Positions 10,073 through 19,140 of a DNA stretch of 64,000 bases are shown here, in pieces (within the stretch, counting starts at the first letter, position 1; the number at the start of each line of letters is the position of its first letter). The stretch comes from Thiobacillus sp. (GTDB lineage Bacteria > Pseudomonadota > Gammaproteobacteria > Burkholderiales > Thiobacillaceae): the NCBI RefSeq assembly GCF_030696885.1, contig NZ_JAUYRI010000005.1:124001-188000 (forward strand), written 5' to 3'. The notes below the pieces were generated by a model that had not been told where the DNA came from, ran no database searches, and saw only the letters and a program-made list of their open reading frames with translations. A program made the translations under genes and the position numbers.

Positions 10073-10489
10073 ATGCAAACCCCAGCACACGCCGCAAAAG
10101 CCCAAAACAAACCCGATAGCCGCGCGCTTTCTGCCGCCGGCCTGCGCGCGTTCTTCAACATCGCGCGCGACTGGGGGCTCAACACCGACGAACAGATGGT
10201 GCTGCTGGGCACCCCGGGCCGGTCGACCTTCTTCAAGTGGAAATCCGCCCCCGAGAGCGCCGACCTCAAGCGCGACACCCTCGAGCGCCTGTCTTACCTG
10301 CTGGGCATCTACAAGGCGCTGCAGGTGCTGTTGCCGGCAACCGCCGCGGCCGATGCCTGGGTGAAAAAGCCCAATACCGCGCCGCTCTTTGGCGGCAAGA
10401 GCGCGCTCGACCGCATGCTCGGCGGCAACATCGCCGACCTGGTGGCCGTGCGCCAGTATCTGGACGCCCGCCGCGGTGGCTGGGCTTGA
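10073..10489 (+). CDS. antitoxin, Xre/MbcA/ParS toxin-binding family
   Basis: This is the antitoxin half of a type II Xre-RES pair, 138 residues. The N-terminal part has the Xre-like HTH of this family: AAGLRAFFNIARDWGL, then TPGRSTFFKWKS and a leucine-rich helix YLLGIYKALQVLLP. The C-terminal MbcA/ParS/Xre toxin-binding domain is marked by NTAPLFGGKSALDRMLGG and AVRQYLDARRGGW. The ATG at 10073 follows GGAGGG with good spacing. The stop overlaps the toxin start in the sequence TTGA. The palindrome at 10012 is the likely autoregulatory site. Confidence 0.9.
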   Translation: MQTPAHAAKAQNKPDSRALSAAGLRAFFNIARDWGLNTDEQMVLLGTPGRSTFFKWKSAPESADLKRDTLERLSYLLGIYKALQVLLPATAAADAWVKKPNTAPLFGGKSALDRMLGGNIADLVAVRQYLDARRGGWA

Positions 10490-11166
10490 CCACTCCCACC
10501 ACGCGCCTGAGCTGGAACCCGGCCTGGCGCGTCATCCCCAGTCGCTTTCCTTCCATCGGCCTGTTCGAGCGCGTGGCCAGCCCCGAGGATTTTGACGCCC
10601 TCTATGCGCTGGAGGCCATGACCAACGACCGCATCCGAGACGAAGTCGGCGAGATCAACCTGGTTCCTCCCGACGAGCGGCTGTTTGGCCCCGGCAGCAC
10701 CTGCATCATGGCCACCTTCACCCACCTGAACCCGCAGGGCAGCCGCTTCAGCGACGGCAGCTATGGCGTGTTCTATTGCGCACGCAAGCCCGACACCGCC
10801 ATCGCCGAAACCCGCTATCACGCCGCCCTGTTCATGCAGGCCACCCGCGAGCCGCCGATGCGATTGCAAATGCGGCTCTACACCGTGGACGCGCAAGGCA
10901 AGGTGGCCGACCTGCGCAAGATCGCGCAAACCGAACCGCGCATCGTCGACCCCAACGACTACAGCTACCCGCAAACCATCGGCCGCACCCTGCGGGCCGA
11001 AGGCGCGCTCGGCATCGTCTACCCCTCCGTGCGCCACCCCGGCGGCCAATGCCTGGCCGCCCTGCGCACCGCGCTGGTAAAAAACTGCCTGCACGCCGCC
11101 TACCTGGAATACCAGTGGAACGGGGCGGGGATCGATGCGGTGTTCGAGGTCTCTCAATTGATATGA
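10486..11166 (+). CDS. RES-domain toxin (predicted NAD+-consuming)
   Basis: RES toxins degrade NAD+ and arrest growth unless bound by the Xre/ParS antitoxin. The 226-residue product has the RES layout: an Arg-rich N-terminus (WRVIPSRFPSIG), FSDGSYGVFYCARKPDTA (the Y..A....TA stretch), IAETRYHAALFM with the conserved Glu, and a C-terminal YPSVRHPGGQCLAALR. The start is inferred as TTG at 10486, giving a TTGA overlap with the antitoxin stop and homology from the first residues. There is no frameshift or missing block. Confidence 0.88.
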   Translation: MTTPTTRLSWNPAWRVIPSRFPSIGLFERVASPEDFDALYALEAMTNDRIRDEVGEINLVPPDERLFGPGSTCIMATFTHLNPQGSRFSDGSYGVFYCARKPDTAIAETRYHAALFMQATREPPMRLQMRLYTVDAQGKVADLRKIAQTEPRIVDPNDYSYPQTIGRTLRAEGALGIVYPSVRHPGGQCLAALRTALVKNCLHAAYLEYQWNGAGIDAVFEVSQLI

Positions 11167-11173
11167 CGCGCAC

Positions 11174-11233
11174 AAGATTGCTCAGAAGTTGGCGCATCTG
11201 CGCAAGCTGGATGAGGAGGCGGGGAAGGGGTAG
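11174..11233 (+). pseudogene. degraded duplicate of the rarA 3' end
   Basis: These 60 bases read KIAQKLAHLRKLDEEAGKG then TAG. The true RarA C-terminus at 8561-8617 reads KIADKLAHLKKLDEEAGK. DNA identity is about 80 percent over the aligned part, with many silent differences, so this is an old or foreign copy, not a recent duplication. No homology to rarA is visible upstream. It directly follows the RES toxin gene. It may mark the junction of inserted DNA placed downstream of rarA. Confidence 0.7.
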
Positions 11234-11290
11234 GGTCACTCGGAAATTGCTGCCAGCTTTAACGCCTGCCAGTGGATAACCTCGCCAGAT

Positions 11291-11325
11291 GTGCGAAGAT
11301 TCGGCAGAGAACAAAACAGGGGGCG
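11291..11325 (+). repeat. imperfect 35-bp direct repeat, left copy
   Basis: GTGCGAAGATTCGG and the following bases up to GGGGG match 27 of 35 bases of 11868-11902. The two copies bracket the TAG-interrupted gene. Confidence 0.4.
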
Positions 11326-11403
11326 ACCCGGTGGCCTTGAAAAACAAGGTGACCGGTAGCGCAGTGGTTGCATTTGATAACTAGAAAATCCAAAGGCGCT
11401 TAA

Positions 11404-11823
11404 ATGGATGATTTCAATACCTACACCCGGCAAAGCAACAAGAGCATGGACCCCATGCTCAAAGCGGTCATTGGCATTTTTGTCGTCGCGGCCGTTGTCT
11501 ATATCGGCAACATTCTTTACACCAAATACATGATCCATCAGGTCGGCTAGGCGATGCAGCAGGCCATGACCGAGCTCCAAGCCAACTTGCGGGCGCAGGC
11601 CGAGTGGTCCCGACAGCATAAACTGGCTGTCGAGCGCGAAAGGCAGGCTGCACAGCAGGAGACCGAATGCCTCAAGGAGGCAGCCTAGAAACAGTTCTAC
11701 AAAAAGCCCGGGCAATGCGAAAACGCCACCCGACACGATGTGATGGTCGAGTGCGGCAATCTCTACGTAAGAGAGAAGCGCAAGTTCGAGCAAATTTGGT
11801 TAAAGCGGCAAGCAAAGCTCTAG
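11404..11823 (+). pseudogene. small membrane-anchored protein gene interrupted by two in-frame TAG codons
   Basis: One frame of 139 codons runs from ATG 11404 to TAG 11821, broken by TAG at 11548 and TAG at 11686. The first 48 codons encode a short soluble stretch and one membrane helix (VIGIFVVAAVVYIGNILY). The second part is a Gln/Glu-rich helix (TELQANLRAQAEWSRQHK), probably a coiled coil. The third is KQFYKKPGQCENATRHD and onward. Codon choice stays coding-like across both stops and no frameshift is needed. I do not recognise the family. The likeliest reading is a pseudogene with two nonsense mutations. Amber readthrough is possible but unsupported; a functional 48-residue peptide is a further alternative. 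Confidence 0.6.
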
Positions 11824-11867
11824 GCGAAATGACTAGCCCGCTACATCGTGGGTATGTATGCCGTGTT

Positions 11868-11902
11868 GTGTGAAGATTCGGTTAATAACAACAAAGGGGG
11901 AG
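11868..11902 (+). repeat. imperfect 35-bp direct repeat, right copy
   Basis: This is the partner of 11291-11325. It ends in the AAAGGGGGAG that serves as ribosome site for the following ATPase gene. Confidence 0.4.
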
Positions 11903-11905
11903 TCG

Positions 11906-13351
11906 TTGGAGACGTTGGAAGTAATACCAGATCCGGTTTCGTTGATTGAGGCGATGCGTGCGGTTGGTTATTCCGTTGAAGCCGCAATCGCTGATCTTAT
12001 TGATAACAGCATCTCCGCACGGGCTGATGAAATCGATATCAAGTACGACGCATCGGACAATCCATTTGTCGCCATTCTAGACAATGGCTGGGGCATGGCT
12101 CCTGACAAGCTGACCAATGCAATGCGTCATGGGAGTCAAAACCCTACGGATGAGAGAGGTCCGGACGATCTGGGTCGATTTGGGTTGGGTCTGAAGACAG
12201 CATCGTTGTCGCAGTGCAGAAAACTCACGGTAGTCAGCAAACAAAACAGTGTCATAAGCGCCAGATGCTGGGATCTAGATGTAGTTCAAGCATCAGGTCG
12301 CTGGCTGGTAGTAGTACCGGAATACCGGGAGCTGGAAACACTTCCGATGTTTTCTCGTCTGCAGATGCTTGAGTCGGGAACGCTTGTCATCTGGCAGGAT
12401 CTGGACAGGTTGACTGCGGGCGCTTCCGATCCACAGGGGGAAATGACTACAAAGCTGTCTTCCCTGTATGAGCATCTGGCGCTTGTCTTTCATCGATTCG
12501 CACAGAGGGAGGACGGGATCGGGCCAGTCAGAATGGCCGTAAACGGACTTCAGGTCCCACCGCGGGATCCATTCCTGAAAAGCAACACGTTTCGCCAGCC
12601 TCTCGAAGGTCAGGTGATCAGACACGAGAGAGGGGACGTGCAGGTTCTGCCGTTTATTCTTCCCCCAGTCAGCCATCTATCTCCGGATGAGATCAGCCTG
12701 GCCGGAGGCAAGGAAGGTCTGAGAGGGACACAGGGCTTCTACATCTACCGCAATCGGCGGCTTGTCATCTGGGGAACATGGTTCAGGCTCGTGCCGAAGG
12801 AAGAGTTCTATAAGCTGACCAGGGTGCAGGTCGATATTCCAAATTCTTTCGACGATCTGTGGGCACTGGACATCAAGAAATCAGTTGCATATCCGCCCGA
12901 TGCAATCAGGATGCGACTGAAGGAGCTCATTCCGCATTTCGCCAATACCAGCAAGAAAACGGTGACATACCCGGGCCGAAAGCAAGGAGTCAGGGGGTTT
13001 GTTCCGCTCTGGACGAGGATTGAACCGCAACATGGATCATTCCGGTATGAGCTCAACATGGAGCACCCGGTGATTCAGTCTCTTTCGGCCAGACTTGCCC
13101 AAGATGATCAGAGATATTTTCAGACGCTGCTAAGTCTGTTCGGAGATGCCTTGCCGTTCGAATCCATCTATGCAGACATGTGTGCGGACCGCAGGGGGGG
13201 GGACGACGACGAGACTGTTGCCGGCTTGCTTGAGATTGCGACAAATCTACTTGAGGTTACCGGCCTTGGCGTAGATCAGCTCCTGAACATCGACCCAATC
13301 GTGCGTTATCCACAGCATCACGACAAACTTCGTGCGGAGTTGGAAAAATGA
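11906..13351 (+). CDS. GHKL-family ATPase, MutL/MORC-like, of a Z1-AIPR defence operon
   Basis: First gene of a four-gene defence operon. The 481-residue product carries a complete GHKL ATP site: N-box EAAIADLIDNSISA (25-38), G1 ILDNGWGM (57-64) and G2 LGRFGLGLKTAS (89-100). The remainder resembles the S5-like and C-terminal parts of the MORC/MutL relatives found in restriction-type operons. I chose TTG 11906 because AAAGGGGGAG lies four bases upstream; an in-frame ATG at 11858 would add 16 residues with no ribosome site. The stop overlaps the next start in ATGA. GC is visibly lower than in the flanks, a sign of transfer. By analogy with the described MutL-Z1-DUF-AIPR (Mza-type) systems it probably acts as a DNA-clamping switch. 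Confidence 0.88.
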   Translation: METLEVIPDPVSLIEAMRAVGYSVEAAIADLIDNSISARADEIDIKYDASDNPFVAILDNGWGMAPDKLTNAMRHGSQNPTDERGPDDLGRFGLGLKTASLSQCRKLTVVSKQNSVISARCWDLDVVQASGRWLVVVPEYRELETLPMFSRLQMLESGTLVIWQDLDRLTAGASDPQGEMTTKLSSLYEHLALVFHRFAQREDGIGPVRMAVNGLQVPPRDPFLKSNTFRQPLEGQVIRHERGDVQVLPFILPPVSHLSPDEISLAGGKEGLRGTQGFYIYRNRRLVIWGTWFRLVPKEEFYKLTRVQVDIPNSFDDLWALDIKKSVAYPPDAIRMRLKELIPHFANTSKKTVTYPGRKQGVRGFVPLWTRIEPQHGSFRYELNMEHPVIQSLSARLAQDDQRYFQTLLSLFGDALPFESIYADMCADRRGGDDDETVAGLLEIATNLLEVTGLGVDQLLNIDPIVRYPQHHDKLRAELEK

Positions 13352-16077
13352 GCAGTGATCCCTTTCTGATCGCGGTCGGCATCATCGGGAGCCGTGAGCT
13401 TACAGATGAGTTGCTCAACGAGGTCATGGGCATGTTGCCCAAAATAACCGCTGATGTCGATGCGGAAGCTCTGGACATGATTCGCAAGCAGCTTGAAGCC
13501 ACCATTGGGATAAGCATGGTGACTGGACAGGGACTTCATGGCGGCGACCAGGATCCGTGGCTTGAAGAGGTCAAGGCTTCGATCAAGTGGAATTACTGGA
13601 ACGCATACACAACCGAGCTCAAGTCAAAGGGCTTCGGGAGAGAGGTAATCCGGGTTCTCGATGAGGATACTGACAATATCCTGAACGAGTGTGGTAATCC
13701 CGGAACCGGGCTCGGGTGGGGAGTACGGGGGCTCGTCATGGGGGATGTCCAGTCCGGCAAGACGGCGAACTACTGTGGTTTGATCAACAAGGCAGTCGAT
13801 GCCGGTTACAAGTTCGTCGTTCTGCTTACCGGAATGATCGAAGAGTTGCGCGCCCAGTCCCAGGAACGGATGGACGTCGGATTTGTAGGGCGCGACAGCC
13901 GAACCATCTTTGAAGGCGAGCGCGAGAACAAGGCAATTGGTGCGGGGCGGTTCCGCACTGCCATGCCTAACGTGCTTACCTCGATTGATTTCGACTTTCT
14001 GGCTGCAAACAAGAAGGTTCTGGGAGGCATCCCACTGGAAAACATCAACGAGCCCGTGCTGCTCGTGATGAAGAAGAACAAGTCCCCGTTGCAGAATCTG
14101 ATTGCGTTTCTCGATTCTCAGATGTCACAGGGGAAACATCTGCTTGCCCTGCCGCTTCTCCTTGTTGATGATGAGGCCGACAATGCATCGGTTAATGCAA
14201 AGAAGGATGAGGATCCGGCGACGATCAACAGACTGATTCGTGAGGTTCTCAAACGCTTCACTAAATCGACTTATGTTGGCTACACCGCAACGCCTTTTGC
14301 GAATGTCTTTATCAATCCGGACAAGGATGATGATCTCTTTCCGCGGAACTTTGTCTATTCACTCAACACTCCCAATAATTACATCGGCGCATCCAGCATC
14401 TTCTCCGAATCAGGAGCTCACGAATATCAGGTTCAAGACATCGACGATGCAGATCCCGTTTTCCCATACAAGCATAAGAAGGACCTGGTCATTGCGACCC
14501 TGCCTCGATCCTTTGGGGAGGCGCTGGAAACCTTCCTGCTCTCTTGTGCAGTTCGCGATCTGAGAAAGGAACCCCTCAGACATCGATCCATGCTGGTCAA
14601 TGTGACCAGGTTCACGGATGTCCAGGCAAGACTCGCGACTCACATCAAGAGTGATCTGTATGCACTGACCGAAGACATCAAGCAGTATCTCGCAGACGAT
14701 CAACTATGGAGCAGGCATTCGCGATTGAATGTGCTGTATGAGACTTGGCAGAAGCACTATTGCGGGAGTGGAGTAACTTGGGACCAAGTGAGGATGAGCC
14801 TTTATGAATCGATCGCTTCGGTAAAGGTCCTCACGATCAACCAGAAAAGTGAAGAGGCAGACCGACTGAACTACGGGGTCTACAAAAAATCCGAGAAAGG
14901 GAGGCGCGTGATTGCCGTTGGTGGCCTTACGTTGTCCCGCGGGTTGACGCTTGAGGGGCTGTGCGTCAGCTACTTTTACCGGAACTCGAAGGCATACGAC
15001 ACACTGCTCCAGATGGGCCGCTGGTTCGGCTATCGCCCGGGTTATGACGATCTCTGCAGAATCTGGATGGATCCCGACGTGCAAGAATGGTTTGCGTATG
15101 TGGCAGATGTTGTCGGGGAGCTGCGTCTGGATATTCGGCGCATGCATGCAAACCGCCAGCCGCCTAGCCGCTTCGGCATGAGGGTGAGATCACATCCGGA
15201 TGCTCTGGTCGTGACGGCACTCAACAAGATGCGAAATTCCAAGCAGGTCGAGATAGCTGTTTCCTACAGTGAGTGTGGCGCCGAAACGCCATTTGTTCCG
15301 CGTGCCCCAGCTTCAAATGCAAAGAATCTGGTTTCGGTGGGCACATTTATCGATGCACTTGGCCCTACAGAGATGATCGGAAACAGATGCTACTGGCGGA
15401 AGGTGGGGGCACCGGTCGTTGCGGGCTTCCTGGAGAAGCTGGAAATATCCAACATGAACATGCATTTCATACCGGACATCTCCGGTCGGGAGCGCCCCAT
15501 TCTGTCTTTCATCGGAGGGAACGGCATCGAAGCGCTGGATTCTTGGGATATCTGTCTTCCTCAGGGTGAAGGCAGCCAATTGTCTGAAATTGTCGTCCGC
15601 AGCATGGGTGGTGAAGTCACACATGCTCGCCCGCGCAAGCGTCAGTTCGAAAAGGTTCCAGAAGGGGCGGATTACCTGAAGCTGAACAAACAGCGTGTCG
15701 GAGAGATCAGTGACGAGATGGTTGATCTTTCCAAGGAAGATCTAGAGGCGGCGAAACTGGAATGGGAGGAAGAGAGGAGGAGCGATCCTGACAAGGGGGC
15801 CACGATTCCAGGCTACTTGTACAGACGGTATAGGCAGCGCCCGTTGCTGACCATCCACATCATCGAGCCCCGGGACCCCAGGCCTGATGCAAAACACAAA
15901 GATCGAATGATGTCGGCCGCAGATATCGAATCGTCGACGCTTGTTGCAGTCGGTCTTACGTTTCCAGGATTTGATGGGGGGAAAAAAGCGCTCGTGCCAT
16001 ATCAACTCAACAAGGTTGCCTTGCGCACCATGGGGTTGATTTCAGATCAGGACGACGAAGATGATGACGAAGATTGA
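13348..16077 (+). CDS. Z1-domain superfamily II helicase/ATPase
   Basis: Second gene of the operon, 909 residues, overlapping the ATPase by four bases. The N-terminal helicase lobe has Walker A GDVQSGKT (132-139), the DEAD-box-like LLVDDEAD (271-278) and motif III GYTATPFANV (311-320). The Z1 domain with the second lobe follows: VGGLTLSRGLTLEG (524-537) and the arginine-finger motif QMGRWFGYRPG (555-565). The C-terminal 300 residues are family-specific and end in an acidic tail. The family is found with MutL/MORC-like ATPases in phage-restriction operons; it probably translocates on DNA or remodels it for the nuclease encoded next. Confidence 0.92.
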   Translation: MSSDPFLIAVGIIGSRELTDELLNEVMGMLPKITADVDAEALDMIRKQLEATIGISMVTGQGLHGGDQDPWLEEVKASIKWNYWNAYTTELKSKGFGREVIRVLDEDTDNILNECGNPGTGLGWGVRGLVMGDVQSGKTANYCGLINKAVDAGYKFVVLLTGMIEELRAQSQERMDVGFVGRDSRTIFEGERENKAIGAGRFRTAMPNVLTSIDFDFLAANKKVLGGIPLENINEPVLLVMKKNKSPLQNLIAFLDSQMSQGKHLLALPLLLVDDEADNASVNAKKDEDPATINRLIREVLKRFTKSTYVGYTATPFANVFINPDKDDDLFPRNFVYSLNTPNNYIGASSIFSESGAHEYQVQDIDDADPVFPYKHKKDLVIATLPRSFGEALETFLLSCAVRDLRKEPLRHRSMLVNVTRFTDVQARLATHIKSDLYALTEDIKQYLADDQLWSRHSRLNVLYETWQKHYCGSGVTWDQVRMSLYESIASVKVLTINQKSEEADRLNYGVYKKSEKGRRVIAVGGLTLSRGLTLEGLCVSYFYRNSKAYDTLLQMGRWFGYRPGYDDLCRIWMDPDVQEWFAYVADVVGELRLDIRRMHANRQPPSRFGMRVRSHPDALVVTALNKMRNSKQVEIAVSYSECGAETPFVPRAPASNAKNLVSVGTFIDALGPTEMIGNRCYWRKVGAPVVAGFLEKLEISNMNMHFIPDISGRERPILSFIGGNGIEALDSWDICLPQGEGSQLSEIVVRSMGGEVTHARPRKRQFEKVPEGADYLKLNKQRVGEISDEMVDLSKEDLEAAKLEWEEERRSDPDKGATIPGYLYRRYRQRPLLTIHIIEPRDPRPDAKHKDRMMSAADIESSTLVAVGLTFPGFDGGKKALVPYQLNKVALRTMGLISDQDDEDDDED

Positions 16078-17032
16078 AGAACTCTGGCGCGATGCCCTCC
16101 AACTGGCCAGAGACAAGCCGATTGAGGCTAATGGATATCGTCTGACCAGGATGGCGCCGGAAGCACGTTTCGACATATATGCCGGCGTCGATGCGTCATC
16201 CTTCGTGCTTCTGGCTATCGGTGTTCACGTGCGGCCGCCCAACATCACGATCGACTCGTCGTCGCTGGATTATTTTAGGCAACAGCGTCAGGATGGTTCG
16301 TGGCTGATGGTGCTGAGGCTTCGGCAAAATGGGCTCGAGGCTGTTTTCGGAAGACTGTGTCAGGATCTGGTCGATGCTGCTGAGGGCGTGCCTGATGAAA
16401 AGGCTCTTGTTGCCCTTTTCAAAGAGCGGCTCAACTTGTGGAAAAGATTGTTTCAGCATGGCGGAAGCGGATTCCTGCAGCCGCACGAGATCAAGGGCCT
16501 TGTCGCCGAAATGCTTGTGCTTGAGTCGTTGATTCAGGACGTTGCGCGAGATCTGCACGAGACCGTTTCCGGCTGGATAGGCCCGAAGGGAGCTGACCAG
16601 GATTTCATGTATTCGGACAGGGCACTTGAGGTGAAAGCATTGGGCCCCGGCGCCGAAAGTATTTCGATCTCGTCACTCGAGCAGCTCGATTGCGCTGTGC
16701 CGATGCATCTTGTCGTCATCGTGCTCAGACAGGCTACCCCTGGCGAACCGAGGGCAATTGGACTCAATTCACTGGTGGCGAGAATAGAGGGCATGATTGC
16801 CTCAAGCCCGGAAGCCCTGAACACCTTCAAGGAGCGTCTGCTCGAAGCATGCTACGTCGAGCATGAATTCTATGAAACAGTGCTGTTCGAAGCTGTGTCT
16901 CGTACCTGTTATCGGGTTGGTGATACTTTCCCCAAAATTACTGGTGACATGGTGTCTCCTGGCATAGTCAGCGCAAGTTATGCCATAGCAATCGATGCCA
17001 TTGCCGCATTCAGGGATGGCGCACTGGCATGA
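16061..17032 (+). CDS. PD-(D/E)XK-motif nuclease (DUF4420-like)
   Basis: Third gene of the operon, overlapping the helicase gene by 17 bases. The 323-residue product carries a nuclease core in its middle: Glu150 in KGLVAEMLVLE, Asp181 in GADQDFMYSD, and the E-x-K pair in LEVKALGP (Glu190, Lys192). This fits the PD-(D/E)XK motif protein (DUF4420) that regularly accompanies Z1 and AIPR genes. It is the most likely DNA-cutting subunit. A second ATG at 16064 is equally possible. The stop overlaps the AIPR start in ATGA. Confidence 0.85.
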   Translation: MMTKIEELWRDALQLARDKPIEANGYRLTRMAPEARFDIYAGVDASSFVLLAIGVHVRPPNITIDSSSLDYFRQQRQDGSWLMVLRLRQNGLEAVFGRLCQDLVDAAEGVPDEKALVALFKERLNLWKRLFQHGGSGFLQPHEIKGLVAEMLVLESLIQDVARDLHETVSGWIGPKGADQDFMYSDRALEVKALGPGAESISISSLEQLDCAVPMHLVVIVLRQATPGEPRAIGLNSLVARIEGMIASSPEALNTFKERLLEACYVEHEFYETVLFEAVSRTCYRVGDTFPKITGDMVSPGIVSASYAIAIDAIAAFRDGALA

Positions 17033-19140
17033 TGACCGACAAGTCGTTTCTTGATGAGCTTCGGCAGATTGTCATTCGACGGGCTGCCGCAATGCATCTT
17101 GTCGATACGATGGCATTCGTTTCAGAAGTTGCCGAGCGCCTCGAAGAGGATCCGGTGTTTGGTCAGTTTGTTCCAGTGGAGTACTCAGGAGTGGGCAGCA
17201 GAAACAAGCGGCAGCTCAGGGTCCATGGTTTTACCGAGTTGGACGAGTCGGACGGGACAATCGGACTGGTCATCGGGAAATGGTCTGATGCAGACGCGCC
17301 AGAGACGCTGACAACCGCTGCGATGAATCAGCTTTCAGGTTGGCTTGAGAATTTTGTCCTTGAGGCAGTCGATTCTGGGCTCAACGAACGCATCGCCGAG
17401 GCCAATCCGGCCTATGAGCTTGCCACCCAGTTGGGGAGTCTTGGGAAAAAAATAAACCGGATACGCTTGCATATATTTACTAATCAGCCTTTGAGTCAGA
17501 AATTCAAGGAGGAGGTATACGGGGAGGTTGCCGGAATCCCAGTTGAGAGACACATCTGGGATCTGCAGCGCCTGAAATCGATCTACGAGTCATCCCGGGA
17601 GCGCGAAGCAGTTGAGATATTCCTTTCGGATTTTGGTGTGGGGGGAATACCTTGCATCGAAGCGGTTCGCACCGACAATCTGCGATCCTTTCTTTGCGTC
17701 ATTGAGGGGACATTGCTGGCCGACCTTTTTGAGCGTTATGGAAGCAGGCTACTCGAGGGCAACGTGCGAGCATTCCTCGGAATGAAGGGTGGCGTCAACA
17801 AGGGCATTCGCGCAACGATCCAGGATTCCCCATCATTGTTCTTCGCTTATAACAATGGCATTGCAGCTACTGCGGCAGATGTGACTGTAGAGAATGTTGA
17901 TGGCAGACAGCTTGTGACTGGACTGGTTGATCTCCAGATCGTCAATGGCGGCCAGACTACCGCGAGCATTCTCAATGCGAGAAAGAAGGACCGTCTATCC
18001 CTGAGTGGCGTGACCGTCCAGATGAAGCTGACAGAGGTTAACCGCGACGATGCTCACGACCTGATCCCGAAGATTGCCCAGTATGCGAATACGCAGAACA
18101 AGGTTGCTGTGGCGGACTTCTTCGCCAATCACCCGTTTCACAGAAAAATCGAAGAAATATCACGAAGGATTCAGGTGCCAGCCAAGGCCGGTGCGAGAGT
18201 CCAGAGCAAGTGGTTCTACGAACGATCGCGTGGTCAGTTCCAGAATGAGCGCCTCTATCTGACCAAAGCCAAGAAGGATGCCTTCGATCTTGAGTATCCG
18301 ACAGAACAGGTCATCAACAAGACTGAACTCGCCAAATATGACGGTGCTTGGCGAGAAAAGCCTCATTGGGTAAGCCTTGGTGCGCAGAAGAACTTCACTA
18401 AGTTTGCGGCGCAATTTTCAAGCAACGATCCCGATGTGACCGAGAGTGAATACTGGAACAAAGTCAGTCCGAACTATGGCGAATCCTACTATCAGCAAAT
18501 TGTTGCGGTTGCCATCCTTTGGAAACGCACTGAATCGATCGTTTCGGCCGGTCGTGGTGACTGGTACGAGGGAGATTATCGACCGCAGATCGTGGCCTAT
18601 TCCCTTTCCCTGCTGTTCCATTCTCTGCGTCACTCCGGGAATGAATTCGACCTCGGCCAGATATGGGCAAGACAAGGCATCGACGGGGGGCTTGAAAACT
18701 GCATCCGCAATCTGGCTCTCGCAGCTCAGAAGGCGATTCTCAATCCTCCGCAAGGCATGACTAACGTCGGCGAATGGTCCAAGAAAGAAGCTTGCTGGGA
18801 AATAATTAGGCAGATTTCAGTACCTTGCACCCAGCAGCTGGAGCAATGGTGCGTAGGCAAGGAAGAATACAAGAAGGTAAAGGCCGAAGGTAAAAAGCTT
18901 GGCATGCAAGATGACGGGATTGTCCTGCAGAAAACGGTCTATGAACTGAGTGGGGGGGGGTATTGGCTGGCGCTTCTCAAATGGTCGAAGATTTCAGAAT
19001 ATGTTTCCCCGGCTGAACGTACCCTGTTGGTCAGGGCCAGCACGGCTCAGGGCGTAATGAAGATCAACATCGAGAAGGACTGGCGTATCCTTCTCGAAAT
19101 CAGAAAGCGGTGCGAGGACGAAGGGTTCAGGAAAGGTTGA
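17029..19140 (+). CDS. AIPR (abortive infection phage resistance) family protein
   Basis: Fourth gene of the operon, 703 residues. AIPR signatures are present: FFAYNNGIAATA (271-282) and LQIVNGGQTTASI (302-314), followed by KIAQYANTQNKV and the FFANHPFHRKIEE segment. The family is linked to abortive infection and to Z1-containing restriction operons; its exact biochemistry is not settled. The N-terminal 200 residues may hold a further nuclease-like fold, which I cannot confirm. The 3' end overlaps the convergent methyltransferase gene by 14 bases, so this end of the operon is very compact. Confidence 0.9.
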   Translation: MMTDKSFLDELRQIVIRRAAAMHLVDTMAFVSEVAERLEEDPVFGQFVPVEYSGVGSRNKRQLRVHGFTELDESDGTIGLVIGKWSDADAPETLTTAAMNQLSGWLENFVLEAVDSGLNERIAEANPAYELATQLGSLGKKINRIRLHIFTNQPLSQKFKEEVYGEVAGIPVERHIWDLQRLKSIYESSREREAVEIFLSDFGVGGIPCIEAVRTDNLRSFLCVIEGTLLADLFERYGSRLLEGNVRAFLGMKGGVNKGIRATIQDSPSLFFAYNNGIAATAADVTVENVDGRQLVTGLVDLQIVNGGQTTASILNARKKDRLSLSGVTVQMKLTEVNRDDAHDLIPKIAQYANTQNKVAVADFFANHPFHRKIEEISRRIQVPAKAGARVQSKWFYERSRGQFQNERLYLTKAKKDAFDLEYPTEQVINKTELAKYDGAWREKPHWVSLGAQKNFTKFAAQFSSNDPDVTESEYWNKVSPNYGESYYQQIVAVAILWKRTESIVSAGRGDWYEGDYRPQIVAYSLSLLFHSLRHSGNEFDLGQIWARQGIDGGLENCIRNLALAAQKAILNPPQGMTNVGEWSKKEACWEIIRQISVPCTQQLEQWCVGKEEYKKVKAEGKKLGMQDDGIVLQKTVYELSGGGYWLALLKWSKISEYVSPAERTLLVRASTAQGVMKINIEKDWRILLEIRKRCEDEGFRKG

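Noticed and set aside
11404-11823. stop-codon recoding by a dedicated system (pyrrolysine-type)
   Set aside because: No accompanying tRNA, synthetase or insertion element is visible in this window, and neighbouring genes end in TAG normally (rarA, kdsB).
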